Source: Halomonas sp. HAL1 (GTDB lineage Bacteria > Pseudomonadota > Gammaproteobacteria > Pseudomonadales > Halomonadaceae). Taken from it: a DNA stretch of 64,000 nucleotides. The stretch covers positions 3,534,001 to 3,598,000 of the forward strand of contig NZ_CP130610.1 in assembly GCF_030544485.1 (NCBI RefSeq), read 5' to 3'. The notes under the pieces were generated by a model. That model was given only the letters and a program-made list of their open reading frames with translations. It made no database searches and was not told the DNA's origin. Each line of letters begins with the position of its first letter. The first letter of the stretch is position 1. Below, piece by piece: positions 36,466 through 45,424 of this stretch. Position numbers and translations under genes: made by a program.

Positions 36466-37957
36466 CGACCCCGACTCCTTTAATACCGGATGCGTACTGC
36501 ATAATTTCTTGTTCATTAATTTGCTCGCCTTCAAGTACGCCAGTGAGCACGCCTGCGCACATCACCGCCACACGGTGGGAGAGACCGATAAGCTCGCCCA
36601 TCTCGGAAGAGATCAAAATGACCGAGCAGCCCGACTCGGTTAGCTCGTGGATAAAGTGATAGATCTGGTGCTTGGTGCCCACATCGATACCCCGGGTCGG
36701 CTCATTGATAATCACGACTTCCGGGTCAATGGACATCACTTTGGCGAGCAGCAGTTTCTGCTGATTGCCCCCGGAGAGTTCCGAGGCGGTGCGCACTGCC
36801 GTCCGCAGGCGGATATCAAAGCGCTCAATGGCCTGCTGAAAGGCCTGCTCTTCACGGCGGCGGTCGATTAATGGGTGGCAGTGAGCACGTAAATTGAGCA
36901 GGGTGACGTTGGAGCGCAGATCCATGTTGAGCACCAAGCCTTTGCCCTTGCGGTCCTCGGTGAGATAGGCAATTCGCTGATGCACCGCATCGCGAAGATG
37001 GCGCAACACCACCGGCTGCCCGTTGCGCAGCACTTGACCGGCACTTTTTCTGCGTAGGCCCAGCACCGCTTCAATCAATGCCGTTCGCCCGGCGCCGACG
37101 ATGCCGCCGAATCCCAGCACCTCTCCCCGGCGCAGCGTAAAGCTGGCGTGCTTGACGGCGCCGGGCACCACGAACTCCCGTGCCTCCAGCACCACCGGTG
37201 CATCCGCCAAAAGGTGCGTACGCGGGGGATACATCTCGTTAATCTCCCGGCCCACCATCAGTCGCGCCAGCTCTTCCTTGCTGCGCCCCGCCATCGGGCC
37301 GCTATCGACCAAATGGCCGTCACGCAGCACCGTCACACGGTCGGCGATCTGCTCAATTTCACGCAGCTTGTGGGAGATATAAAGAATCGCAACGCCACGC
37401 TGGCGCAGGCGGGCAATCAGTGCGAACAGCACCTTTACTTCGTTTTCGGTCAGGGTGGCGGTGGGCTCGTCCATAATCAGCACGCGCACATCCCGGGTGA
37501 TCGCCTTGGCGATCTCCACCATCTGCTGATCAGAGGTGCTGAGGTATTTCACTCGAGCGCGTGGATCGACGTCGGTTTCGAGTTCCGCCAGCGCCTCACG
37601 GCTAAGTTCCCGCATGGCTCGCCGATCCAGAAAAAGCCCCCGGCGCAGTTCGCGACCTAAGAAGATGTTCTCTTCCACGCTGAGCTGTTCCGCCAACGCT
37701 AGCTCTTGGTGGATCATCACCACACCGTCGGCCTCGGCTTCACCGCTGGAGCGGTAGTGACGCTGGCTGCCCTCCACTAGCACCTCGCCCGAGGTGGGGC
37801 GAAGGTAACCCGCCAGAATTTTTACCAAGGTGGATTTACCCGCGCCGTTCTCGCCCAACAGGGCATGCACTTCGCCCGCCTTAAGGTCGAGATCAACGTC
37901 GAATAACACTTGGTTTTCGCCAAACGAGCGGCAGAGTTTGCGTGCTGATAAGAGCAT
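36446..37957 (-). CDS. Ribose-type ABC transporter ATPase (CUT2, duplicated)
   Basis: Two tandem ATPase domains in one chain, as in RbsA, AraG and XylG. The N-terminal half has Walker [11 protein letters not shown] and [14 protein letters not shown]; the C-terminal half has a degenerate Walker A region ([17 protein letters not shown]), signature [14 protein letters not shown] and [10 protein letters not shown]. 503 residues from the ATG at 37957 is normal; a TTG further upstream is unlikely. It is the first gene of the operon and is divergent from the ROK repressor gene, with a palindromic site between them. Confidence 0.93.
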   Translation of the reverse strand: MLLSARKLCRSFGENQVLFDVDLDLKAGEVHALLGENGAGKSTLVKILAGYLRPTSGEVLVEGSQRHYRSSGEAEADGVVMIHQELALAEQLSVEENIFLGRELRRGLFLDRRAMRELSREALAELETDVDPRARVKYLSTSDQQMVEIAKAITRDVRVLIMDEPTATLTENEVKVLFALIARLRQRGVAILYISHKLREIEQIADRVTVLRDGHLVDSGPMAGRSKEELARLMVGREINEMYPPRTHLLADAPVVLEAREFVVPGAVKHASFTLRRGEVLGFGGIVGAGRTALIEAVLGLRRKSAGQVLRNGQPVVLRHLRDAVHQRIAYLTEDRKGKGLVLNMDLRSNVTLLNLRAHCHPLIDRRREEQAFQQAIERFDIRLRTAVRTASELSGGNQQKLLLAKVMSIDPEVVIINEPTRGIDVGTKHQIYHFIHELTESGCSVILISSEMGELIGLSHRVAVMCAGVLTGVLEGEQINEQEIMQYASGIKGVGVDEQRHG

Positions 37958-38028
37958 GGAGCTACCTGTTGTTACTGTTGTTATTATGCGTTTAAGGCTT
38001 ACCAATATTATTTGCTGTCGTGCGATGC

Positions 38029-38059
38029 TTTATTTACTTTAGGTGCTAAAATAAATAAA
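38029..38059. promoter_or_regulatory. Palindromic operator, probably for the ROK repressor
   Basis: Half-sites TTTATTTACTTTA (38029-38041) and TAAAATAAATAAA (38047-38059) form a 13-base inverted repeat with one mismatch around GGTGC. The TTATTT/AAATAA core resembles known ROK-family (NagC/Mlc) sites. It lies between the divergent ATPase and ROK genes and would let the regulator control both. Confidence 0.75.
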
Positions 38060-38120
38060 TGCATATGCAACTTAGGTCGCATTTTGCGATTTTTCACCTC
38101 GAACAATAACGGCATTTTTT

Positions 38121-39347
38121 ATGGCGCTTCCGTCGACTGATACCAGCCGCTATGACAACACGCTGGCGGTAATCCGTACCCTGCGAGACCAAGGACCGGT
38201 TGCACGTGTTGACCTGGGTGCGCTGAATGGCATCAGCTCTGCAACGGTGACCTCCATCAGCGCTGAACTACTCCAGCAGGGGTTGATCACGGAACGGCCA
38301 CCCGAAACACCCCGTCCCACCGGGCGTGGCCGACCAAAAACCTTGATTGAACTCGACCCTAATGCCGCCTGCGTGGTGTGCATCAAGCTATCGATCAATG
38401 AGATTCAGTTGGTGGTGGGCGATTTTTTGGGCCAAGTACGCCATAGCGAGTACCACGCGGTGCCCACCCTGATGTTGAGCGCCGAGGACCTGGAAACGCT
38501 GCTGGAAGAGAAGATCAGCGCTATTTGCGCGCAACAGCTAAAGGGATTTCAACGCTTGGCGGGGATCTGTTTGGCAGTGCAGGGGGTTGTCTCGTCGCAA
38601 AGCGGTACGATTATCTGGTCTCCCGCTTTAAGCTTTCGTAACGCGCCAATATCGGCACGTCTTGCCGAGCGTTTTCACTGCAGCGTGCTGCTGGAAAACG
38701 ATGCTAACTGCATCGCCAGCGTACTGGCGGCACAGCCCGCCTATGTAGACTGCCCCAACTTAGTGGTCATTATGCTGGGCTACGGCATCGGGATGTCGGT
38801 GCTGATTAACGGCGTGCCTTATCTAGGCGCTAATGGCTCAGCGGCGGAGTTTGGACATAGCAAATACCACCCGGATGGCGCCTTGTGCGCCTGCGGCCGA
38901 CGAGGCTGCATTGAAGCTTATGCCAGCGACTACGCGCTCTACCGCGCCGCCGCCGACCATTTAAACCTCCCCGCTGGCGATAGCGCCCACCCTTCAGAGC
39001 AGCAGATGCAGGCGCTGACCCAGCTGGCGTTGAACGGCGACCCGTCGGCGCAACGCATCTATGCCGAGGCGGGCCGGGCGCTGGGTATCGGTATCGCCAA
39101 TGTGCTGGCGCTATTCAACCCCGATCTAGTGTTGATTACCGGTTCCGGCGTGCGTGGTTTTGACGCCATGCAAGCCACCATGCACAGCGCCATTGATGAA
39201 GCCCTGGTGGCCGAACTGAGAGGCACCACCCGCATCGAAAGCTGCGCCTGGGATCGCGACATGACCTGCATGGGCGGCATCGCCATGGCGCTACACGCTA
39301 CCGATGGCGAGACGCTGTCGGAGAGTCAGGCCAGCTTCGTCAGTTAA
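38121..39347 (+). CDS. ROK-family transcriptional repressor
   Basis: Sugar-responsive repressor of the NagC/Mlc/XylR type. A winged helix-turn-helix is at about residues 15-70 (DLGALNGISSATVTSISAEL), followed by a ROK sugar-kinase-like domain with the zinc motif CACGRRGCIEAYAS near 258-271 and the upstream GHSKYH histidine. 408 residues is normal. It is divergent from the ribose-type transport operon and very likely controls that operon and perhaps the adjacent xylose genes. Its end overlaps the convergent arabonate dehydratase gene by four bases. Confidence 0.92.
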   Translation: MALPSTDTSRYDNTLAVIRTLRDQGPVARVDLGALNGISSATVTSISAELLQQGLITERPPETPRPTGRGRPKTLIELDPNAACVVCIKLSINEIQLVVGDFLGQVRHSEYHAVPTLMLSAEDLETLLEEKISAICAQQLKGFQRLAGICLAVQGVVSSQSGTIIWSPALSFRNAPISARLAERFHCSVLLENDANCIASVLAAQPAYVDCPNLVVIMLGYGIGMSVLINGVPYLGANGSAAEFGHSKYHPDGALCACGRRGCIEAYASDYALYRAAADHLNLPAGDSAHPSEQQMQALTQLALNGDPSAQRIYAEAGRALGIGIANVLALFNPDLVLITGSGVRGFDAMQATMHSAIDEALVAELRGTTRIESCAWDRDMTCMGGIAMALHATDGETLSESQASFVS

Positions 39348-41089
39348 TGCGAATGACGCGGCACCTCGGAACCTCGGCAGCCCACCAGGAAGTCGAAGTC
39401 GCAGCCTTCGTCGGCTTGAAGCACCCGCTCGATATAGAGCTGTCGATAGCCGCCCTGGCTGGCAATCAGCGTCGAGGCGGCGGTGGGGTCGCTTTCGGCC
39501 AGACGCGAAGCCAGCTCTTCGTCACTGACCTCCAGATGCAATCGACCGCTTTCGCAGTCGAGCTCGATCCAGTCGCCGTTACGTACCGCGGCTAGCGGGC
39601 CACCGGCGGCGGCTTCAGGTGCCACATGCAGTACCACGGTGCCGTAGGCGGTGCCGCTCATGCGGGCATCGGAAATACGCACCATATCGGTAATGCCTTG
39701 GGCGAGGATCTTGGGCGGCAGGCCCATATTGCCCACCTCGGCCATGCCGTGATAACCGCGCGGGCCGCAGTGTTTCATGACCAGAATGTCGTTGGCTTCC
39801 ACGTCCAGGTCTGGGTCGTTGATGCGCGCCTTGTAGTCGTCGAAGTCCTCAAACACCACCGCACGACCGCGGTGCTGCATCAGCTCAGCTGTTGCCGCCG
39901 AGGGCTTGAGCACCGCGCCATTGGGGGCGAGATTGCCCCGAACCACGCAGATGCCGCCGTCCGCGGTGAGCGGGTTATCCAGCTTGCGGATCACTTCGTC
40001 GTTATACAGCGGGGCGTCCTGAACGTTTTCCCACAGGGTTTTGCCATTGACGGTTAAGGCGTCCTTGAACGGCAGCCGGTCGGCCTCGCCCAGACGCTTG
40101 AGCACCGCAGGCAACCCACCGGCGTAGTAGAACTCCTCCATCAAGAACCGCCCTGAGGGTTGCAAATCGACCACCGTGGGGGTACCGCGGCCCACTCGAC
40201 TCCAGTCGTCCAGCGTCAGATCCACACCGATGCGCCCGGCAATCGCCTTGAGGTGAATCACCGCGTTGGTGGAGCCGCCAATCGCCGCATTGGTACGGAT
40301 GGCGTTGTCGAAGGCTTCCTTGGTGAGAATTTTGGAGAGCCGCAGATCTTCATTGACCATCTCGACGATGCGGTTACCCGAGAGGTGCGCCAGCACGTAG
40401 CGGCGAGAATCGACTGCCGGAATCGCCGCGTTGTGGGGCAGCGACGTACCCAGCGCTTCGGCCATGCAGGCCATGGTGGAGGCGGTGCCCATGGTGTTGC
40501 AGGTGCCCGCTGAACGGGACATACCCGCCTCGGCGGCCATGAAATCGTGCATCGATATTTCGCCTGCCTTGACCTGCTCGGAGAGCTTCCACACCACGGT
40601 ACCGGAGCCAATGTCCTTACCTTTGTGCTTGCCGTTGAGCATCGGCCCGCCGGTGACCACGATGGTGGGGATGTCGCAGCTTGCCGCGCCCATCAGCAGC
40701 GCCGGGGTAGTCTTGTCGCAACCTACCAGCAGTACCACCCCATCCATGGGGTTGCCGCGAATGGCTTCTTCCACGTCCATGCTGGCCAGGTTGCGGGTGA
40801 ACATGGCCGTGGGGCGCAGATTGGATTCGCCGTTGGAAAAGACCGGAAACTCCACCGGATAGCCGCCCGCCTCCAGGATGCCCTGCTTCACGTGCTCCGC
40901 GAGCTTGCGGAAGTGGGCGTTGCAGGGCGTCAGCTCCGACCAAGTGTTGCAGATCCCGATGATAGGCTTACCTTGAAACTCATGATCGGGAATACCCTGA
41001 TTTTTCATCCAACTGCGGTACATAAAGCCGTTTTTATCAGCCGTACCAAACCATTCAGCGCTGCGTAGTGGACGTTGACGTTGGCCCAT
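39344..41089 (-). CDS. L-arabonate dehydratase (IlvD/EDD family)
   Basis: Dehydrates L-arabonate to 2-keto-3-deoxy-L-arabonate, with an iron-sulfur cluster and Mg2+. The sequence closely follows rhizobial L-arabinonate dehydratase. Cluster cysteines are in TPCNAHF (about 55), LVGCDKTTP (about 125, with the carbamylated lysine) and [14 protein letters not shown] (about 198). 581 residues is the family length. It is divergent from a TRAP-AraD1-semialdehyde dehydrogenase operon, with an operator between. In Azospirillum nomenclature this enzyme is called AraC, which is not the AraC regulator. Confidence 0.92.
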   Translation of the reverse strand: MGQRQRPLRSAEWFGTADKNGFMYRSWMKNQGIPDHEFQGKPIIGICNTWSELTPCNAHFRKLAEHVKQGILEAGGYPVEFPVFSNGESNLRPTAMFTRNLASMDVEEAIRGNPMDGVVLLVGCDKTTPALLMGAASCDIPTIVVTGGPMLNGKHKGKDIGSGTVVWKLSEQVKAGEISMHDFMAAEAGMSRSAGTCNTMGTASTMACMAEALGTSLPHNAAIPAVDSRRYVLAHLSGNRIVEMVNEDLRLSKILTKEAFDNAIRTNAAIGGSTNAVIHLKAIAGRIGVDLTLDDWSRVGRGTPTVVDLQPSGRFLMEEFYYAGGLPAVLKRLGEADRLPFKDALTVNGKTLWENVQDAPLYNDEVIRKLDNPLTADGGICVVRGNLAPNGAVLKPSAATAELMQHRGRAVVFEDFDDYKARINDPDLDVEANDILVMKHCGPRGYHGMAEVGNMGLPPKILAQGITDMVRISDARMSGTAYGTVVLHVAPEAAAGGPLAAVRNGDWIELDCESGRLHLEVSDEELASRLAESDPTAASTLIASQGGYRQLYIERVLQADEGCDFDFLVGCRGSEVPRHSH

Positions 41090-41206
41090 GAAGTTAACTC
41101 CTTGTTTTAGTTCGGTGACAGCTGACGGCCTAGTGGTATGTGTCGATGGCTGTTTTGAATTTGCACGACACTAAACCACCTTCAAGAGATAGTCGACCAT
41201 ACAAAA

Positions 41207-41243
41207 GTATATGTTGAACAATTGCTCTTAATGTTCAACATTA
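41207..41243. promoter_or_regulatory. Paired palindromic sites between arabonate dehydratase and TRAP genes
   Basis: Two copies of ATGTT(G/C)AACA are present: an imperfect GTATATGTT-G-AACA (41207-41220) and a perfect 15-base palindrome TAATGTT-C-AACATTA (41229-41243). The core GT-N3-AC is that of FadR-subfamily GntR operators. The first copy shares the 19-base run ACAAAAGTATATGTTGAAC with the xylonate dehydratase promoter. Confidence 0.72.
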
Positions 41244-41315
41244 CCCTCTCCATATGGGTCGCTGACCCCGTTCACCTCCACTTTCTCCACAACAAGAATC
41301 TTGAGGAATAGTGCC

Positions 41316-42335
41316 ATGCTCACATCGAAATACAGTTTGCTACTCACTGGCTCAGCGCTGCTGCTAGGCCTTTCAACGGCTCAGGCGGCCGAGTACGAGT
41401 GGAAATTTCAGGCGTCAGAAACCTCGGGCGAGCCCAGCTTTAAAATCAAACAGGAATGGGCTGAGAAGATCACGGCGATGACCGATGGCCGTGTTGAGAT
41501 TGAGGTAATGCCGATTAACGCCGTGGTTGGCCCCACCGAAACGCTCTCGGCGGTCAGTGCTGGTATCCTGCAGGGTCATATGACCGACCCCAGCTACTTC
41601 TCTGGCCAGGATCCCGCGTTCGGCATGCTCGGTAACCTTGTTGGCGCTTGGCAGAATCCCTACGACTTCTTGGAGTACATGAAGTACGGCGGCGGCGAAG
41701 AGCTGTACAACGAACTAGTCGAACCTTATGGCGCGCATTTGATCAGCGCAGCGACCTTTCCGCTGGAGTCAGTACCCTCCACGGTACCTATCGAATCCAT
41801 CGCCGATTTTGAAGGGCTTAAGATCCGCGCCCCCCAAGGCATGGTGTACAACATCTTCGAGCGCATTGGCGCCACGCCCGTCAATCTGCCGGGCTCTGAG
41901 GTATATACCGGTCTGGAAAAAGGTGTGATCGACGCCGCTGACTCCACGGTGCTCTCCAACAACGACGCCATGGGCCTGCACGCCTTCGCCCCTTACCCGC
42001 TTTACCCTGGCTTTCACTCCATGCCAATGATCGCTGTCTCGATCAACAAGGATATCTGGGATGGCCTACCCGAGGAGCTACAAACGACGTTAAATACCGC
42101 CTTTGACGGCATGGCCTACGACTTGATTGCCCGCCTCAAAGAGCAGGATATTGAGACACTGCAGCGGCTTCAGGATGACCCAGACGTTCACCCCTTCAAC
42201 TTGCCCGAAGAAGAGCGTAAGAAATTCCGCACCGCGGCTGAGCAGGAGTGGAAAGAGTGGGCGGGTGAAAATGAGATGACCCAGAAAGTCTATGACTCGG
42301 CGACCGCCTTTTTGCGTTCGCGCAATCTGCTCTAA
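41316..42335 (+). CDS. TRAP transporter substrate-binding protein DctP (set 1)
   Basis: Periplasmic binding protein of a TRAP importer. The ATG at 41316 follows TTGAGGA at good spacing and starts a signal peptide ending in AQAA (about residue 26). Family motifs FEGLKIRAP (the ligand-binding arginine, near 165) and YTGLEKGVIDAADS support the call. 339 residues is normal. It heads a five-gene plus-strand operon with DctQ, DctM and two pentonate enzymes, so the cargo may be an aldonic acid such as L-arabonate; this is inference. Confidence 0.92.
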   Translation: MLTSKYSLLLTGSALLLGLSTAQAAEYEWKFQASETSGEPSFKIKQEWAEKITAMTDGRVEIEVMPINAVVGPTETLSAVSAGILQGHMTDPSYFSGQDPAFGMLGNLVGAWQNPYDFLEYMKYGGGEELYNELVEPYGAHLISAATFPLESVPSTVPIESIADFEGLKIRAPQGMVYNIFERIGATPVNLPGSEVYTGLEKGVIDAADSTVLSNNDAMGLHAFAPYPLYPGFHSMPMIAVSINKDIWDGLPEELQTTLNTAFDGMAYDLIARLKEQDIETLQRLQDDPDVHPFNLPEEERKKFRTAAEQEWKEWAGENEMTQKVYDSATAFLRSRNLL

Positions 42336-42386
42336 CGCTCTGTTCTCAATTTTCTGCTCTCAACTCTGCCTCATTAACCTAACCAA

Positions 42387-42418
42387 CGCATCGCTCGGGA
42401 AACATCCCGAGCGATGCG
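42387..42418 (+). terminator. Perfect 14-bp hairpin between dctP and dctQ
   Basis: Arms 42387-42400 (cgcatcgctcggga) and 42405-42418 are perfectly complementary with an AACA loop. No T-run follows, so it more likely protects the dctP message from 3' decay, giving more binding protein than membrane subunits. Confidence 0.75.
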
Positions 42419-42432
42419 CGTAGAGTCGCGCC

Positions 42433-43044
42433 ATGTCTCAAAAAACGCCTGACAATCAATCTTCTTCGCCGGACACACAGGATCTCCCCGGGATCCTCGA
42501 AGCGGTGGAGGAGGTATCTCCCGAACGTAATGCGCTTGACCGATTGATCGCACGTGGCGGCCACGCTGTTTCCTGGTTGGTGCTGGTGGCAATGGGTATC
42601 AGCGTCGTCGAAGTTTTTATGCGTTACGGCTTTAACAACCCGACCTCGTGGGTGCACGAAACCGTCGTGTTTCTAATCGCCGTCATCTTTGTGCTGGGCG
42701 GACCAGCGGCCATGGCGCGCAATAGTCATATCCGCGTCAAAGTGCTCTACGACAGCGCCGGGCCACGCTTGAAATGCTGGATGGACCGCTTCAACGACCT
42801 GCTCACGCTGATTTTCTGCCTGTCAATGAGCTACGCCGCTTTTCATATGTTCTGGGGAGCGTCGCATAACCCGCTTGGCGAATGGTCACTGGAGCGCTCC
42901 GGCACCTCTTGGAATCCGCCGTTTCCAGCCATGTTGAAGGGCATGATTCTATTTGCTCTGGCATTAATGACTCTCCAGGCCACCCTGCACCTGTGGCAAT
43001 CGCTTAAGGCGAAGCCCGCCACCACCACTGAGGAGCCTCGCTGA
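42433..43044 (+). CDS. TRAP transporter small membrane subunit DctQ (set 1)
   Basis: Small permease subunit with four hydrophobic helices (about residues 50-68, 77-95, 125-145 and 170-190). 203 residues includes a long, charged N-terminal tail before the first helix. Its stop overlaps the dctM start by one base. Complements DctP and DctM of the same operon. Confidence 0.9.
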   Translation: MSQKTPDNQSSSPDTQDLPGILEAVEEVSPERNALDRLIARGGHAVSWLVLVAMGISVVEVFMRYGFNNPTSWVHETVVFLIAVIFVLGGPAAMARNSHIRVKVLYDSAGPRLKCWMDRFNDLLTLIFCLSMSYAAFHMFWGASHNPLGEWSLERSGTSWNPPFPAMLKGMILFALALMTLQATLHLWQSLKAKPATTTEEPR

Positions 43045-44345
43045 TGGATATCTCAACCGCAACGATCCTCATGGTAGGGGCAATTTTCGCGCTGCTGGTC
43101 ACCGGTTTGCCGCTGGCGTTCATTACCGGCTTGGTGGCGATGGCGTTCACCTTCGGCTGGTTCGGCGAAGCGGCGCTGCCGCTAGTTACCAGCCGCGTCT
43201 ATGGTTTTATCACCGAGTATTCGCTGGTAGCGGTGCCCATGTTCGTGTTGATGGCATCGCTGCTGGATCGATCCGGCATCGCTAAAGATCTGTTCAACGC
43301 CATGCGCGTTTTCGCTGGCCGCTTGCCGGGCGGCGTTGCTGTGCAAACCATCGTCGTGGCGTTTTTCCTGGCTGCACTCTCGGGCATTATCGGCGGTGAA
43401 ATCGTACTGCTAGGTATTTTGGCGTTGCCGCAAATGCTGCGTCTCGGCTATGACAAGCATCTCTCCATCGGGGTAGTGTGTGCCGGTGGTGCCCTGGGCA
43501 CCATGATGCCGCCCTCAATCGTACTGATTATCTACGGTCTGATCGCCAGCGTATCGATTGCTGACCTGTTCGCCGCGGCCGTGACGCCAGCGGTAATTCT
43601 GATGGGGTCTTATATTGCCTATGTACTGGTGCGCTGCTTAAAAAATCCAGCCCTAGGGCCGCCGTTAGATAAAAATGCTCAAGATAACCCCTTCGCCACC
43701 AAGCTGGACGCGGCGAAAGCCATTTTGCTGCCTGGGCTGATTGCCTTTTTGGTGCTAGGCACTATCTACGGCGGGGTCGCCTCGGTCACCGAAGCGGCAG
43801 CCATGGGCGTCTTCGGCGTACTGCTTGCCACCATTATTCGCGGCGAATTCACCCCTGGCATGCTGCATCACAGCCTGGGCCAAACCATGAATACCTGCGG
43901 CATGATCATCTGGATCGGCATCGGCGCCGCCGCTCTGGTGGGCGTCTATAACCTGATGGGGGGCAACCGCTTTGTCTCAAGCTTGATTCTGGGGCTTGAT
44001 GTAGCGCCGATTGTGATTATCCTGGTAATGATGGCGATTATGCTGGTGTTGGGGCTATTCCTCGATTGGATCGGGATTGCCATGCTGGCACTGCCAATCT
44101 TTCTGCCCATTGTTATTCAGCTCGGTTTCGACCCGATCTGGTTCGGCATTCTGTTCGCCGTCAATATGCAGGTGTCGTTCTTGTCACCGCCCTTCGGGCC
44201 CGCCGCTTTCTACCTTAAAAGCGTGGCACCCCCGGATATCAGCCTGAAGGATATTTACCTATCCGTACTGCCCTTTATGGCTATTCAGCTGTGTGTACTC
44301 GCGGCGCTATTGATGTGGCCGCAACTCGCCATCTGGCCGCTTTGA
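43044..44345 (+). CDS. TRAP transporter large membrane subunit DctM (set 1)
   Basis: Large permease subunit of 433 residues with about 12 hydrophobic helices and the family motifs GEIVLLGILALPQMLRLGYD, TMMPPSIVLIIYG and LGLFLDWIGIAM. It carries the sodium-coupled transport path. One-base overlap with dctQ shows coupling. Downstream by 34 bp is the AraD1-type gene. Confidence 0.93.
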   Translation: MDISTATILMVGAIFALLVTGLPLAFITGLVAMAFTFGWFGEAALPLVTSRVYGFITEYSLVAVPMFVLMASLLDRSGIAKDLFNAMRVFAGRLPGGVAVQTIVVAFFLAALSGIIGGEIVLLGILALPQMLRLGYDKHLSIGVVCAGGALGTMMPPSIVLIIYGLIASVSIADLFAAAVTPAVILMGSYIAYVLVRCLKNPALGPPLDKNAQDNPFATKLDAAKAILLPGLIAFLVLGTIYGGVASVTEAAAMGVFGVLLATIIRGEFTPGMLHHSLGQTMNTCGMIIWIGIGAAALVGVYNLMGGNRFVSSLILGLDVAPIVIILVMMAIMLVLGLFLDWIGIAMLALPIFLPIVIQLGFDPIWFGILFAVNMQVSFLSPPFGPAAFYLKSVAPPDISLKDIYLSVLPFMAIQLCVLAALLMWPQLAIWPL

Positions 44346-44379
44346 TAACGACTACAATAGGTTTCATAAGGAGATCACT

Positions 44380-45366
44380 ATGCGACTGATTCAGTGTGAC
44401 TACCAAGGCCAAGTTCGCGCCGCGCTGGTAGAGAGTGAACAGCAAGTTAGGCTGCTCGACTGCGACACCTATACGCTCGCCAACCGCGCCATTAACGCTG
44501 GTCAGTCACTTAGTGACTCTGTGACCGCCGCGCTGACCGACACGCGTTTGGATTACCAAGCGTTAGTAGACGATAAGCACCTGCTGCCACCATTGACCCA
44601 TTCCGATCCGGCCCACTGCCTGGTGACCGGCACCGGCCTCACCCACCTAGGCAGTGCCGACACCCGCTCGGCGATGCATGCTAAAGCCCAAGCTGCGGAA
44701 GAAGATCTAACCGACTCCATGCGCATGTTTAAGCTGGGGGTGGAAGGCGGCAAACCCAACGCGGGCGAGATCGGCGCGCAACCTGAGTGGTTCTACAAGG
44801 GTGATGGCCAGTGTGTGGTAGCGCCTGAAGCAGCGATCCCGTCGCCAGCGTTCGCTCAGGATGCAGGCGAGGAACCCGAACTGGCAGGCCTTTACGTTAT
44901 TGGCAAGGACGGTCTACCCTGGAGAGTCGGGTACGCGCTGGGCAACGAGTTTTCTGACCATGTCACCGAGCGCTTTAATTATTTATGGCTGGCTCACTCC
45001 AAGCTACGCGCCTGCAGCTTTGGGCCCGAGCTATTGATTGGCGAGCTGCCAGCCCATTTAGAAGGCTCCAGCTCGATTCAACGTAACGGCGAGACCGTAT
45101 GGGAAAAGCCTTTTTTGACCGGCGAAGCCAATATGGCCCACAGTCTGGCCAACCTTGAATACCATCACTTTAAGTACCCAGGTTTCCGGCGCCCTGGCGA
45201 TATCCACGTACATTTTTTCGGCACTGCTACGCTAAGCTTTGCTGACAACATCAAAGTGCGCGAAGGCGACCGCTTTGAGATCCGTATCAACGAATTTGGC
45301 CGGGCTCTGCGTAATCCGCTCCAGGTGGAGGCAGACGCACCGGCGGTTACCGTTCAATCGCTTTGA
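44380..45366 (+). CDS. AraD1/GguC-type FAH-fold 2-keto-3-deoxy-L-arabonate dehydratase candidate
   Basis: Member of the fumarylacetoacetate hydrolase superfamily, AraD1 (GguC) group. It probably removes water from 2-keto-3-deoxy-L-arabonate to give 2-ketoglutarate semialdehyde. Seen in sequence: TGTGLTHLGSADTRSAMHAK (about 83-102), KLGVEGGKPNAGEIGAQPEW, GYALGNEFSDH (metal-binding region, near 187) and FFGTATLSFADN. 328 residues is normal. AAGGAG precedes the ATG. It lies directly before the semialdehyde dehydrogenase that would use its product and opposite the arabonate dehydratase. A DHDPS-type AraD, as in Azospirillum, is absent. Confidence 0.85.
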   Translation: MRLIQCDYQGQVRAALVESEQQVRLLDCDTYTLANRAINAGQSLSDSVTAALTDTRLDYQALVDDKHLLPPLTHSDPAHCLVTGTGLTHLGSADTRSAMHAKAQAAEEDLTDSMRMFKLGVEGGKPNAGEIGAQPEWFYKGDGQCVVAPEAAIPSPAFAQDAGEEPELAGLYVIGKDGLPWRVGYALGNEFSDHVTERFNYLWLAHSKLRACSFGPELLIGELPAHLEGSSSIQRNGETVWEKPFLTGEANMAHSLANLEYHHFKYPGFRRPGDIHVHFFGTATLSFADNIKVREGDRFEIRINEFGRALRNPLQVEADAPAVTVQSL

Positions 45367-45424
45367 CATAGTCTTTTTAACACAACCGTTTTAATACTAT
45401 TTTTTAGCACCAGCAGGAGGTTAT

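Noticed and set aside
39344..41089. Dihydroxy-acid dehydratase IlvD of branched-chain amino-acid synthesis
   Set aside because: The N-terminus, length and ending match sugar-acid dehydratases, and the neighbours are pentose genes.
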